Shown here in pieces: positions 8,664 to 16,615 of a stretch of DNA of 64,000 nt. Numbering within the stretch: the stretch's first letter is position 1; every line of letters starts with the position of its first letter. The translations under genes were made by a program, and so were the position numbers. Source of the stretch: Hyphomicrobiales bacterium (GTDB lineage: Bacteria; Pseudomonadota; Alphaproteobacteria; Rhizobiales; Rhizobiaceae); assembly GCA_900472575.1 (NCBI GenBank), contig UCIV01000024.1, positions 62,001 to 126,000 on the forward strand. The letters are read 5' to 3'. The notes under the pieces are model-generated. The model was not told where the DNA came from. It was given only the letters and a program-made list of their open reading frames with translations, and made no database searches.

Positions 8664-9794
8664 ATGGTTACGCCCGCCTACTGGTTCGAACGCGCCGAAT
8701 TCCTGTCCCGCCTCTCCCGCGTCCAGGCGGAGCTGAAGAAAAAGCAGCTCGATGGCCTCGTCGCCTTCCTGCCGGAGACCGTAACCTGGCTCACCGGTTA
8801 TTTCACCCGCGCCTATGGCACGCTGCAGTTTGCCATCATCCCGGCAGAAGGCGAGCCGACCCTGTTCTGCCGTGACGTCGAGGAATATTATCTCGACAGC
8901 ACCTGCGTTTTCTCCGACCGGGTGATGTGGACAGACAGCGACGACCGCATGGCCGTTGCCGCCTCCGCCATAGAAAGTCGCATCGGCAAAACCGCCAAGC
9001 TCGGCATCGAGCTTTCCGCCTGGCCGCTCTCGGCAGGCCGTTACGAATATCTGAAATCCGCTCTTCCCGGCATCGTCTGGCAGGACGAGAGCGCCATGAC
9101 GCCACAGATGCGCCTCATCAAGTCGCCCGCCGAAATCGCCTATCAGCGCCGTGCGGCAAAGGCCGCCGAAGCCGGCATGCGGGCAGCGATAGACAGCGCC
9201 GCCGTCGGTGTCACCGAGCGCGAAATGGCAGCCGAAATCTGCGCCGCGATGATCCGCGCCGGTTCCGACCTGCCAGGCCCGGGCGTCATGTCCTCGGGCG
9301 AACGCGCCTTCCACCTGCATGGCGGTTATTCCGACCGGGTGCTGGAAGCCGGTGACATTGTCCAGATCGAGACTACGCCGAACGTAAAACACTACCACGC
9401 CCGCTTCATGCGCCCGATCCGCGTCGGGCCGGTGCAGGATGATGATTACAAAGTCGTCGAGCAGCTGATCGCCATTCAGGATGCAGCAATCCGCGAAGTG
9501 AAGCCGGGCGTTTCGGTGCGTGTGCCGGATGCGATCTATCGTGACGGCGTGCTCTCGGCGGGCCTGCGCGAGACTTACACCAACAAGACCTTCTATTCCG
9601 TCGGCCTGCTCCTGCAGCCCAACGGCGGCGAGCCGCTGGAATCGGCGGAAAACAGCACCTGGGTCTTCGAACCCGGCCAGACTTTCCATACTTACGTGCT
9701 CGCCCGCGGTTTCGGCATGTCGGAAACGATCACGATCACCGAAACCGGCTATGAAAAGCTGACCAACTTCCCGCGCCAGCTCTTCGTCAAGTAA
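8664..9794 (+). CDS. M24-fold creatinase-like hydrolase, second copy
   Basis: 376 residues with an N-terminal creatinase domain (VQAELKKKQLDGLVAFLPET, then WLTGYFTRAYG) and a C-terminal M24 domain. The metal-ligand positions are altered: VQIETTPNVKHYHARFMRP in place of the two-Asp strand pair, and TFYSVGLLLQP in place of the usual His-Gly motif. A His in RAFHLHGGYSD could be the counterpart of the catalytic His of creatinase. A metal-free amidohydrolase is therefore likely. Start supported by GAGGAAGAATA. It is distantly related to the protein at 819-1988, so the cluster is bracketed by two such enzymes with presumably related substrates. Confidence 0.83.
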   Translation: MVTPAYWFERAEFLSRLSRVQAELKKKQLDGLVAFLPETVTWLTGYFTRAYGTLQFAIIPAEGEPTLFCRDVEEYYLDSTCVFSDRVMWTDSDDRMAVAASAIESRIGKTAKLGIELSAWPLSAGRYEYLKSALPGIVWQDESAMTPQMRLIKSPAEIAYQRRAAKAAEAGMRAAIDSAAVGVTEREMAAEICAAMIRAGSDLPGPGVMSSGERAFHLHGGYSDRVLEAGDIVQIETTPNVKHYHARFMRPIRVGPVQDDDYKVVEQLIAIQDAAIREVKPGVSVRVPDAIYRDGVLSAGLRETYTNKTFYSVGLLLQPNGGEPLESAENSTWVFEPGQTFHTYVLARGFGMSETITITETGYEKLTNFPRQLFVK

Positions 9795-9803
9795 GCCGAC
9801 CTA

Positions 9804-9897
9804 AAGCAATTCCAGCAAAAGTGGGAACCGGTTTTGCGTCCGGAATTGCGTTAAAACAAAGAGATAGAGCTGTTTCGCCTTTCGAAGAAAGGCGGAA
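9804..9897. repeat. Rhizobial intergenic repeat (GCAATTCC type)
   Basis: An inverted repeat GCAATTCC (9806-9813) and GGAATTGC (9842-9849) encloses an inner GCAAAA/TTTTGC stem and is followed by AAACAAAGAGATAGAGC and a perfect hairpin CGCCTTTC (9876-9883) / GAAAGGCG (9887-9894). I recognise this as a repeat very common between genes of Rhizobium and Agrobacterium. It lies between two converging genes. Confidence 0.75.
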
Positions 9898-9902
9898 GTG
9901 CT

Positions 9903-10073
9903 CTACCCCGGAACACCCTGTGGCGGTGTTCCGGCAAGGCTGTAATAGGCATAGATCGCCGCAAAGGCGGCGATCACCACGAGAATAGTAAAAACCCGCT
10001 TCAGCCACGGCGGCGTCTGGCGCGGCGGCTTCGGCTGTTTCGGCCGCTGGAACTTGATGACATTGTCGCTCAT
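9903..10073 (-). CDS. Small single-span membrane protein, 56 residues
   Basis: The start at 10073 gives MSDNVIKFQRPKQPKPPRQ, a basic proline-rich cytoplasmic head. It is followed by the hydrophobic helix VFTILVVIAAFAAIYAYYSL (about residues 27-46) and a short tail. The organisation, start codon and codon use look like a real gene, and short proteins beginning with a similar VIKFQRP head are common in the Rhizobiales. Function unknown. It ends within a few bases of the repeat at 9804-9897. Confidence 0.72.
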   Translation of the reverse strand: MSDNVIKFQRPKQPKPPRQTPPWLKRVFTILVVIAAFAAIYAYYSLAGTPPQGVPG

Positions 10074-10138
10074 AAGATTGTTCTAGCCGAGCCTTTGGCG
10101 AAAGCCAATCGGCAACGGAGGCGCAGCACCGATCACCC

Positions 10139-10256
10139 TCAATAGAAAGTTGCGATCCGTTTTCCGTCCATCTCGCGCACCTTGAAACCGGTCTCGCAGG
10201 TCTCGGTCGGGACGTCCTCGCGGATGATCTCTTCCGGCCCTCCCTGCCTGAAAAGC
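10139..10256 (-). pseudogene. C-terminal remnant of an iron/siderophore-type ABC ATPase
   Basis: Read leftwards from about 10256, one frame gives GRLFRQGGPEEIIREDV and ends in KVREMDGKRIATFY and a stop. This resembles the last 40 residues of FecE/FhuC-type ATPases (a GxP-EEII helix, then a beta hairpin). No Walker or signature motifs are found upstream, so only the tail survives. The assignment rests on a short match and is moderately uncertain. Confidence 0.45.
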
Positions 10257-10690
10257 CGGCCCGCCGAAGCGGAAGAACTGATGCGATTTAACGAACCTAC
10301 CATAAGGCCCCTCACCTAACGGCGCACCGTGCTTTCCCGTCTCATTTCCCGTGACCTCTTCTCCGGCGAAGATATCGAGGCACTGACGCAGGCCGTCTCC
10401 ATCCCGCTTCTCTCGCTAAATCTCGGCAGATGAACAGCCAACGCCGCGGTTAATCGAATGAAGCTCCGGTCGGAGGGTATAAAGGTCGCCTTTTCAACGA
10501 CAAAACCATTCATCGAAGGCTGAGAGCCCAATCGCTACCGGCGCGGCCCGCCTGGGGATCGTTGACTAACTGCGTGTCGAGAGCCTGAACCGGATTGCCA
10601 GTCGGAGATGACCGACGCACTACGTGTCCCAATAATCGATGCGATCTAAACATAGATTCTGCCGAATATTTCGACCCCGCTGCGGGAAAC
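10257..10690. other. Gene-free, apparently decayed stretch
   Basis: No convincing gene. A short rightward frame ending at 10432 (LISRDLFSGEDIEALTQAV) looks like a scrap of coding sequence but matches nothing I recognise. Together with the ATPase tail to its left, this suggests deletion debris from a lost operon, possibly iron-related. Confidence 0.4.
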
Positions 10691-10696
10691 GGCTGC

Positions 10697-10721
10697 AAAA
10701 AAAGGCGGCTCGAAAGCCACC
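10697..10721 (-). terminator. Rho-independent terminator of the small Cys protein gene
   Basis: On the minus strand, GGTGGCT (10721-10715), a TTCG loop and AGCCGCC (10710-10704) form a seven-pair stem with one wobble pair, followed by seven T (10703-10697). It is placed about 28 bases after the stop codon at 10749. Confidence 0.8.
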
Positions 10722-10748
10722 CTTTCTAATTCTGAATGTCCGGCGCTA

Positions 10749-10949
10749 TCAAGCAGCCTTGGCATCGCCTTCAAACTGACCGCACCAGTCGTTAGCGGAA
10801 ACCACCGGCCAGAAGCCGCGGGCATCGGCCGCCGGCTGCGTGACCGGCGGGTTGACGCGACAGAGACCAGCATCTGCCGGAGCCGAACCGGCGTTTACGA
10901 CGTGATCTTCATAAAACGAACAGGCTTTGCAGGAAGTATCTTTCGACAT
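10749..10949 (-). CDS. Small Cys-containing protein, probably iron-regulated
   Basis: 66 residues starting at [16 protein letters not shown]. Four Cys are spread as C-x2-C near the start, then one in GLCRVNPP and one in NDWCGQF, a spacing that could bind metal or an iron-sulphur cluster. The start at 10949 has GGAGAG seven bases upstream; an in-frame ATG at 10982 lacks a good site. The gene has its own terminator and a perfect ICE-type palindrome about 60 bases before the start, so it is a monocistronic unit probably repressed or activated by Irr. I do not recognise the family and assign no function. Confidence 0.7.
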   Translation of the reverse strand: MSKDTSCKACSFYEDHVVNAGSAPADAGLCRVNPPVTQPAADARGFWPVVSANDWCGQFEGDAKAA

Positions 10950-11007
10950 GGGTAGCTCTCCTTCTTCAAATGTTGGGCTCAAAACCTGAGACCCAAACTC
11001 ATAAATA

Positions 11008-11022
11008 TTAGAATGATTCTAA
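11008..11022. promoter_or_regulatory. Candidate iron control element (ICE/Irr box)
   Basis: TTAGAAT-G-ATTCTAA is a perfect 7-1-7 palindrome and fits the ICE consensus (TTAGAA-N3-TTCTAA) bound by the haem-responsive regulator Irr in alphaproteobacteria. It lies upstream of the small Cys protein gene on the minus strand. Regulation by Irr is inferred from the match. Confidence 0.65.
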
Positions 11023-11487
11023 AATAAGGGATAAAGCTTGGCAACCACTAAAAGGGTCGTTGCCGTCAATTTCGCCTGCGGCATTTGATCGCCCGGTCAG
11101 TGATTGCGCGAAAACCTGAGACTGAAGTGCGCTTCCCCCGCACTGTCCAATCCGATTTTCCCGCCTCCGCTGCCGCGTGCATGCCCGCAAGCCGGCCGGC
11201 AGGACTCACTTTGATTCTCTTGATACTGATTCTCACTTTCCGGCGACAAAACCGGCCGCTTACTCGCCAGCCCTACGGCTGCCGGCTAAGGTGTTCGACA
11301 CCGGCCCTCATTCATAGTAAACAATAAAATATATATTTTTCAGATAGTTAGATAAGTTTTTGCAGAATCCGATTCCGTTGGATTAAGGGTTCGGTTTACT
11401 AGAAATTCCTTGTAAGCCTTCGAAAAAGGCGGATACTGGCGGCAGTTTCCCTGAAACTTGAGTTTTATCGCCAGAACGGTTCCCTGC
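11023..11487. other. Leader region of repABC, no gene seen
   Basis: No coding sequence is supported. The region holds a direct repeat TGATTCTC (11212-11219 and 11228-11235) and an AT-rich block (about 11320-11350) shortly before repA. This is where repABC promoters and the RepA operator are expected. An individual promoter could not be fixed by eye. Confidence 0.5.
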
Positions 11488-12684
11488 ATGAACGCGCATT
11501 CTAAATTGCCGTCTTTCGAGTTTGACGAAAAGATCCTGCTCCAAGGTGCAGAGATCTCGCGTCGCCTCGACCAGTTGCGGCTGGAAAAATTTCCTCCGAA
11601 TGCAAGAAAGACGTTGCGCCTGTTCTCCATGGCCGAAGTCGCGCATTATCTCGGCGTCAGCCCCAACAATCTGAAGCGACTGCATCTCGAAGGCAAGGGA
11701 CCGACCCCGAAGACGTCGACCGGCGGCCGCCGTTTCTATACCGGCGAGCAGATGCGCGAGCTGCGCTTTTTCCTCGACAAGACCGGCAAATCCGACGCCA
11801 AGAAATACGTCCCGCATCGAAAGGATGGCGACAAGCTGCAGGTGATCGCCGTCGTCAACTTCAAGGGCGGTTCTGGCAAGACGACGACGACGGCCCATCT
11901 TGCCCAGCATCTCGCGCTGACCGGCCATCGTGTGCTTGCCATCGATCTCGACCCACAGGCCTCGCTTTCCGCACTTCACGGTTTTCAGCCGGAACTGGAC
12001 CGCAATTCTTCGCTTTATGACGCTATCCGTTATGACGACGAGAAGAAGCCGATTGCCGAGATCATTCAGCAGACCAATTTTCCGGACCTGGACATCATTC
12101 CGGCCAATCTGGAACTGCAGGAATACGAATACGATACTCCGCTGGCGATGCAGACGTCGAGCGAGGGCAAGCGTTTCTTCACCCGGCTCGGCAAGGCGCT
12201 GCAGCAGGTCGAGGACCGTTATGACGTGGTGATCGTCGACTGCCCGCCGCAGCTCGGTTACCTGACGCTGACTGCACTGACAGCCGCCACCTCGGTATTG
12301 ATCACCGTCCACCCGCAGATGCTCGACTTGATGTCGATGAGCCAGTTCCTGCTGATGCTCGGCAATATCATCAAGACGATCAAACGCGCCGGCGCCAATG
12401 TCGAGATGGACTGGCTGCGATATCTGATTACCAGATATGAGCCGACCGATATTCCGCAGGCCCAGATGCTGGGTTTCATGCAATCGATGCTGGCTGAGGA
12501 GATTCTGAAAAATCCGATGGTGAAGTCGACGGCGATCTCCGATGCCGGTCTGACCAAGCAGACGCTCTATGAAGTCGAGCGCGCGAATTTCACCCGTGAA
12601 ACCTATGACCGCGCCATCGACTGCATGGACAGCGTCAATTTCGAGATTCAGGGGCTGATCCACCGGGCCTGGGGGAGGATGTGA
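11488..12684 (+). CDS. repA: Plasmid partition ATPase RepA
   Basis: 398 residues, the normal RepA size. The N-terminal part contains a helix-turn-helix (FSMAEVAHYLGVSPNNLKRL) followed by a basic GGRRFYTGEQMRELR segment that binds the operator. The ParA ATPase domain follows, with the deviant Walker A FKGGSGKTTTTAHLAQHL, AIDLDPQASLS and IVDCPPQLGYLTL. It positions the plasmid with RepB and represses the operon. ATG 11488 is chosen because conserved sequence begins near it; a TTG at 11458 in frame is possible and neither has a strong ribosome-binding site. The stop overlaps repB (TGATG). Confidence 0.95.
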   Translation: MNAHSKLPSFEFDEKILLQGAEISRRLDQLRLEKFPPNARKTLRLFSMAEVAHYLGVSPNNLKRLHLEGKGPTPKTSTGGRRFYTGEQMRELRFFLDKTGKSDAKKYVPHRKDGDKLQVIAVVNFKGGSGKTTTTAHLAQHLALTGHRVLAIDLDPQASLSALHGFQPELDRNSSLYDAIRYDDEKKPIAEIIQQTNFPDLDIIPANLELQEYEYDTPLAMQTSSEGKRFFTRLGKALQQVEDRYDVVIVDCPPQLGYLTLTALTAATSVLITVHPQMLDLMSMSQFLLMLGNIIKTIKRAGANVEMDWLRYLITRYEPTDIPQAQMLGFMQSMLAEEILKNPMVKSTAISDAGLTKQTLYEVERANFTRETYDRAIDCMDSVNFEIQGLIHRAWGRM

Positions 12685-13664
12685 TGGCGCGCAAAAACCC
12701 GTTTGCCAATGTGATGAATGAGGACCGGCCGGATAACGGCGTGGCGCTCGATTACGCCGTCAAGGGCGCGTCGCGTACGATCATGTCGACGATCGACGAG
12801 CTGGCCGAACGTGCCGACAAGATGCTGGAAGGCGAAACCGTCGTTGAGCTTTCGCCAGAGACGATCGAGGAATCCTTTATCCGCGACAGGCTGGAAGAGG
12901 ATCCGCAGGCATTCGAGGATCTGGTCGCTGCCATTCGCGAACACGGGCAGACCAGCCCTATCCTCGTGCGCCCTCACCCACATAATGATGGCCGCTACAT
13001 GGTGGTTTTCGGCCACCGGAGGCTGAAGGCGGCCACCGCGCTCGGCCGCAACGTTCGTGCGGTGGTCAAGCCGATCTCCGACCGTGAACATGTGATTGCC
13101 CAGGGGCAGGAAAATTCTGCTCGTGCCGATCTGTCCTTCATCGAAAAGGCAACCTTTGCTCGTCGGCTTTCAGAGTTACACTACGACAATGACAGCACGA
13201 TTGTGATGACCGCCTTATCTGTGGACAAGGCGACGCTCTCCAAGATGATGTCGGTCGCCAACATGCCCCGTGACATTCTCGACGCGATCGGTGGGGCCAA
13301 GCTGCCGGGTCGCGACCGCTGGTATGAACTCAAGCTGCTTCTCGAACGTCCGGCCAATCTCGCGAAACTGCGCGAAGTTCTCGCTGCGACCGATCTTGAG
13401 GGTTTGAACGGAGACGCCCGTTTTGTCTTTGTCGTCGATGCCCTGACCCGCAAGAAAGCCTCGGGTTATGCACGGCCGCCGAAGAAGTCGAAATGGGTTC
13501 CCAAGGATGAAGGCGTTGCAAGGGCGGTCTCGGCCGAAATCCGCAACGACGGGAAAAGTTACACATTGGCATTGAAGGCCAAAGACGCCGTGGGTTTCGG
13601 TGAATTCATCGCCGACAGCCTGGACGATCTTTATGCCGAATATCGCCGGCTCATGAAGGAATAG
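12684..13664 (+). CDS. repB: Centromere-binding partition protein RepB (ParB family)
   Basis: 326 residues. The ParB core is visible: EHGQTSPILVRPHP, VVFGHRRLKAATALG, the box GQENSARADLSFIEKATFA, and a helix-turn-helix in TALSVDKATLSKMMSVANMP. It binds parS palindromes of type GTTNNCNGCNGNNAAC and works with RepA. The ATG overlaps the repA stop by one base behind GGGGAGG. Candidate parS sites are at 26384-26399 and 26580-26595, with a near match after repC. Confidence 0.95.
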   Translation: MARKNPFANVMNEDRPDNGVALDYAVKGASRTIMSTIDELAERADKMLEGETVVELSPETIEESFIRDRLEEDPQAFEDLVAAIREHGQTSPILVRPHPHNDGRYMVVFGHRRLKAATALGRNVRAVVKPISDREHVIAQGQENSARADLSFIEKATFARRLSELHYDNDSTIVMTALSVDKATLSKMMSVANMPRDILDAIGGAKLPGRDRWYELKLLLERPANLAKLREVLAATDLEGLNGDARFVFVVDALTRKKASGYARPPKKSKWVPKDEGVARAVSAEIRNDGKSYTLALKAKDAVGFGEFIADSLDDLYAEYRRLMKE

Positions 13665-13675
13665 GACCGACCAAA

Positions 13676-13713
13676 AGAAAAAAGCCCCCAAAACGTTTCC
13701 GTCGTGGAAGCTT
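13676..13713 (-). terminator. Intrinsic terminator of the ctRNA
   Basis: An eight-pair stem with two G-U pairs (13706-13713 with 13682-13689), followed on the minus strand by a TTTTTTC tract. It defines the 3' end of the antisense RNA. Confidence 0.8.
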
Positions 13714-13727
13714 CTCTCTGATTAAGC
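13676..13727 (-). ncRNA. Counter-transcribed RNA (ctRNA/incA) of repABC
   Basis: The repB-repC gap carries a leftward promoter with TTGACT at 13762-13757 and GATTCT at 13739-13734, separated by 17 bases, so transcription should begin near 13727. It ends at a terminator: AAGCTTCC (13713-13706) pairs with GGGGGCTT (13689-13682), followed by a T-rich run. The roughly 50-nt product matches the size and position of the ctRNA known from repABC plasmids, where it blocks repC expression and sets incompatibility. The exact 5' end is an estimate. Confidence 0.85.
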
Positions 13728-13790
13728 ACCTGCAGAATCGCATTTCCACGAATCACAGTCAAGAGTTTTTGGCATCGTTTTGGTGAGCGG

Positions 13791-13811
13791 CTTTCTTTTG
13801 CCTGAAGAAAG
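13791..13811 (+). promoter_or_regulatory. Leader hairpin next to the repC ribosome-binding site
   Basis: CTTTCTT (13791-13797) and AAGAAAG (13805-13811) form a seven-pair stem that ends directly before the GAAGGG of repC. In repABC plasmids the folding of this leader changes when ctRNA binds and then limits repC expression. The stem is seen; the mechanism is known from the family. Confidence 0.6.
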
Positions 13812-13823
13812 GTGAAGGGAAAG

Positions 13824-15041
13824 ATGCGAACTGGACTTGTGACGACGCCTTTCGGGCGGCGGCCGATGACGCTCGCCTTGGTAAAAGGCCAGCTGCAATC
13901 GTCCGACGACCGGATGAAGCGTCCTGTCGAAAAATGGAAAGTGTTCCGCGATATCTCCGAAGCGCGTCAGTTGCTCGGTCTGCATGACCGTGCGCTTGCG
14001 GTTCTCGATGCGTTGCTAACCTTCCATCCGAAGAACGAATTTGCGGCAGGCGACAGGCTTGTCGTCTTTCCATCGAATGCGCAGCTTTCTGTTCGTGCTC
14101 ATGGCATTGCCGGCACGACCCTGCGGCGTCATCTTGCGGCCCTGATCGAAGCCGGTCTCATCCATCGTCGCGACAGCCCGAACGGCAAGCGCTACGCTCA
14201 TCGAGGACATGGCGGCCAGATAGAAGACGCTTACGGTTTCGACCTCGAGCCACTGATGCTGCGTGCTGCCGAGCTTGCCGGACTTGCACAACAGGTCGCT
14301 GCCGAAAAGATCCGCTTCAAGCGCGCCAAGGAAGCCCTCACCCTTTGCCGTCGTGACATCCGCAAGCTTCTCACCGCCGCCGTGGAAGAAGGTGCGGAGG
14401 GTGACTGGTGCATGCTGGAAGAGATCTACGAAGCCATGATTTCCCGTCTGCCGCGTTCCCCCAATCGGGAAACGGTCGAAACCGCACTCCGCGAAATGGA
14501 CGGGCTGCGTGCGGAAATCGTCAATCGTCTGGAAACGCAGGTAAAAACCGAAAAAACAGACACCAATGACATCCAAAATGGATGCCACATACAGAATTCA
14601 GATTCCGAATCCATCTATGAACTTGAACGTGGCTCTGAGAAGGAGCTTGAAGGAAAAACCGAGCCAACCAAGCTCAGGCAGAACGAGACGCCAAAAACGT
14701 TTCCGCTGAGCATGGTGCTGCGGGCCTGCCCGCAGATGCTGGATTATGCGAGAGGCGGTCAGATCGGCAGTTGGCGTGATTTCATCGCAACCGCCGTTCT
14801 GGTTCGCTCCATGCTGGGTGTCAGCCCGTCAGCATATCAGCAAGCCTCCGAAACACTCGGGCAGGAAAATGCGGCCGTGGCACTGGCCTGCATTCTTGAG
14901 CGTGCCGGACATATTAATTCCGCTGGTGGTTATCTGAGAGACCTGTCGGCAAGGGCGGGGCGTGCCGAGTTCTCGCTGGGGCCGATGCTGATGGCGTTGA
15001 TAAGGGCCAATGCGAGTGAGGGCCTCAAGCGAACGGGATAG
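13824..15041 (+). CDS. repC: Replication initiator RepC
   Basis: 405 residues, typical for RepC, with the conserved start MRTGLVTTPFGRRPMTLAL and RPVEKWKVFRDISEA. The winged-helix DNA-binding region lies around FPSNAQLSVRAHGIAGTTLR and the C-terminal domain is near CPQMLDYARGGQIGSW. It initiates replication, and in studied plasmids the origin lies inside repC. ATG 13824 is chosen because AAGGGA lies just before it; the GTG at 13812 would place the Shine-Dalgarno inside the gene. Expression should be controlled by the ctRNA encoded just upstream. Confidence 0.95.
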   Translation: MRTGLVTTPFGRRPMTLALVKGQLQSSDDRMKRPVEKWKVFRDISEARQLLGLHDRALAVLDALLTFHPKNEFAAGDRLVVFPSNAQLSVRAHGIAGTTLRRHLAALIEAGLIHRRDSPNGKRYAHRGHGGQIEDAYGFDLEPLMLRAAELAGLAQQVAAEKIRFKRAKEALTLCRRDIRKLLTAAVEEGAEGDWCMLEEIYEAMISRLPRSPNRETVETALREMDGLRAEIVNRLETQVKTEKTDTNDIQNGCHIQNSDSESIYELERGSEKELEGKTEPTKLRQNETPKTFPLSMVLRACPQMLDYARGGQIGSWRDFIATAVLVRSMLGVSPSAYQQASETLGQENAAVALACILERAGHINSAGGYLRDLSARAGRAEFSLGPMLMALIRANASEGLKRTG

Positions 15042-15056
15042 CTTTCAAAACCCGTC

Positions 15057-15072
15057 GTTGACGGCAGTCAAA
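15057..15072. other. Near-match to parS just after repC
   Basis: GTTGACGGCAGTCAAA fits GTTNNCNGCNGNNAAC at all fixed positions except the last. The location directly downstream of repC is one of the usual parS sites. A random near-match inside a gene at about 48997 shows that single-mismatch hits are not decisive. Confidence 0.35.
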
Positions 15073-15190
15073 ATCCCTATTTTCTTCAAATATTTCCGTT
15101 AGATACGCGGAAGTGAAGGACTTTCTTTGACGATAAAGATCTCTATCGAGACGAATGCGCCTGTAATAAGTGTCGCGGTGGAGAAGAGAC

Positions 15191-15229
15191 AATAAGAAAA
15201 GGGCCGCTCCTTCTTTGTAAGAACGGCCC
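15191..15229 (-). terminator. Rho-independent terminator after rhaI
   Basis: On the minus strand GGGCCG (15229-15224) pairs with CGGCCC (15206-15201), with inner TTCTT/AAGAA pairing, followed by TTTTCTTATT. It lies about 18 bases after the rhaI stop. Confidence 0.8.
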
Positions 15230-15246
15230 CAACCGGGTTTCGAATA

Positions 15247-16539
15247 TCAGACGATGCCGCCGCTACCACCCACGACGGCCGGGCGCTCGCCTGCAACCTT
15301 CTTCCGATAACCGCTCTTGCGATAGGCGGCGATCGGATCGATTGCGCCACCGGCACGGCGACGGGCTTCGGCAAGGATCGGCTCGACATCGGTGCGGTAG
15401 GCGCGCTTCAGCGTATCGGTTGCCATCAGGGCATCGTTGTCCTGCTGGTATCCGTCCAGCGCCTTGCGATCGACGATCAGGGCCTGGGCATAGGCACGGC
15501 GGATTTCGTTCGCGCTTGATATCAGGCTCTCGATTGGATCGGTGACGTTATGCGACTGGTCGATCATGTGGGCCGGATGGAAACCCTTGACCCCACGGTT
15601 TTCGGCATCGACCAGTTCGTTGAAGACGAGGAACAGGCGATAGGGGTCGATCGAACCCGCATCGAGATCGTCATCGCCATATTTGGAATCGTTGAAGTGG
15701 AAGCCTCCGAGTTTCTTGAACTGGATAAGGCGAGCAACGATCATTTCGATATTGGTATTGGGCGCATGGTGGCCGAGGTCGACGAGGCAGAAAGCCTTGT
15801 CACCGAGCGTCTGGGCGATCAGCAGATTGCTGCCCCAGTCCTGCACGACCGTGGAATAGAAGGCCGGTTCGTACATCTTGTGTTCGGAAAACAGCCGCCA
15901 GTCGTCCGGCAGTGCCTTGTAGATATCGGTCATCGACGCGAGATAGCGTTCGAACTGGCGGGTGAAATTAGCCTGGCCCGGGAAGTTGGAACCGTCGCCG
16001 ATCCAGACGGTCAAAGCCTTGGAGCCGATGGCGTTACCGATCTCGATACATTCGATATTGTGCTCGACAGCCTGGGCGCGGGTGGCGGCATCGGTGTGGC
16101 TGAGCGAGCCGTATTTATAGGAATGCGCCTGGCCGGGTGCATCAGAGAAGGTGTTGGAATTCATCGCATCGAAGCCGAGGCCGAGCGAATTTCCCTTTGC
16201 CTTCAGGTCTTTCGGATCGGTCTTGTCCCAGGGAATATGCAGCGAGACGGTCGGCGTCGCGCGGGTCAGCTCATTGATGACGGAGCAATCTTCCAGCTTG
16301 TCGAAGATGCCGCGCGGTTCGCCCTGCCCCGGAAAGCGGGCAAAGCGCGTGCCGCCGGTACCGACACCCCAGGAGGGAACGGCAACGAAGAATTCCGAGA
16401 CCTTGTTGGTGATCGCTTCGATATCTACACCGCGGCGGGACAGGTTTTCTCCAAGCGCGGCATAGTCGGAGGCGAGCGCTACCTCATTGTTTTTGTTGTG
16501 TTCGCCGATCACATCGGCGGAAATCATCTGATCCGTCAT
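15247..16539 (-). CDS. rhaI: L-rhamnose isomerase RhaI
   Basis: 430 residues, the alphaproteobacterial/Pseudomonas-type rhamnose catabolism isomerase. It turns L-rhamnose into L-rhamnulose in the cytoplasm. Barrel motifs seen include FFVAVPSWGVGTGGTRFARF, LHIPWDKTDP, SEHKMYEPAFYSTV, CLVDLGHHAPNTNIE (metal-binding His/Asp) and GGFHFNDSKYGDDDLDAG. The ATG at 16539 follows GGAGGAGG, which fixes the start; longer frames extend into the gap. It lies downstream of rhaD on the same strand, with a small oppositely oriented gene between, and has its own terminator. Confidence 0.93.
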   Translation of the reverse strand: MTDQMISADVIGEHNKNNEVALASDYAALGENLSRRGVDIEAITNKVSEFFVAVPSWGVGTGGTRFARFPGQGEPRGIFDKLEDCSVINELTRATPTVSLHIPWDKTDPKDLKAKGNSLGLGFDAMNSNTFSDAPGQAHSYKYGSLSHTDAATRAQAVEHNIECIEIGNAIGSKALTVWIGDGSNFPGQANFTRQFERYLASMTDIYKALPDDWRLFSEHKMYEPAFYSTVVQDWGSNLLIAQTLGDKAFCLVDLGHHAPNTNIEMIVARLIQFKKLGGFHFNDSKYGDDDLDAGSIDPYRLFLVFNELVDAENRGVKGFHPAHMIDQSHNVTDPIESLISSANEIRRAYAQALIVDRKALDGYQQDNDALMATDTLKRAYRTDVEPILAEARRRAGGAIDPIAAYRKSGYRKKVAGERPAVVGGSGGIV

Positions 16540-16615
16540 TTTTCCTCCTCCGCCAGGCGAACGAACCGGCGCTGGCTGCGTTATCGTGTGCAATTATTTC
16601 AAAGACGAGGATTTC

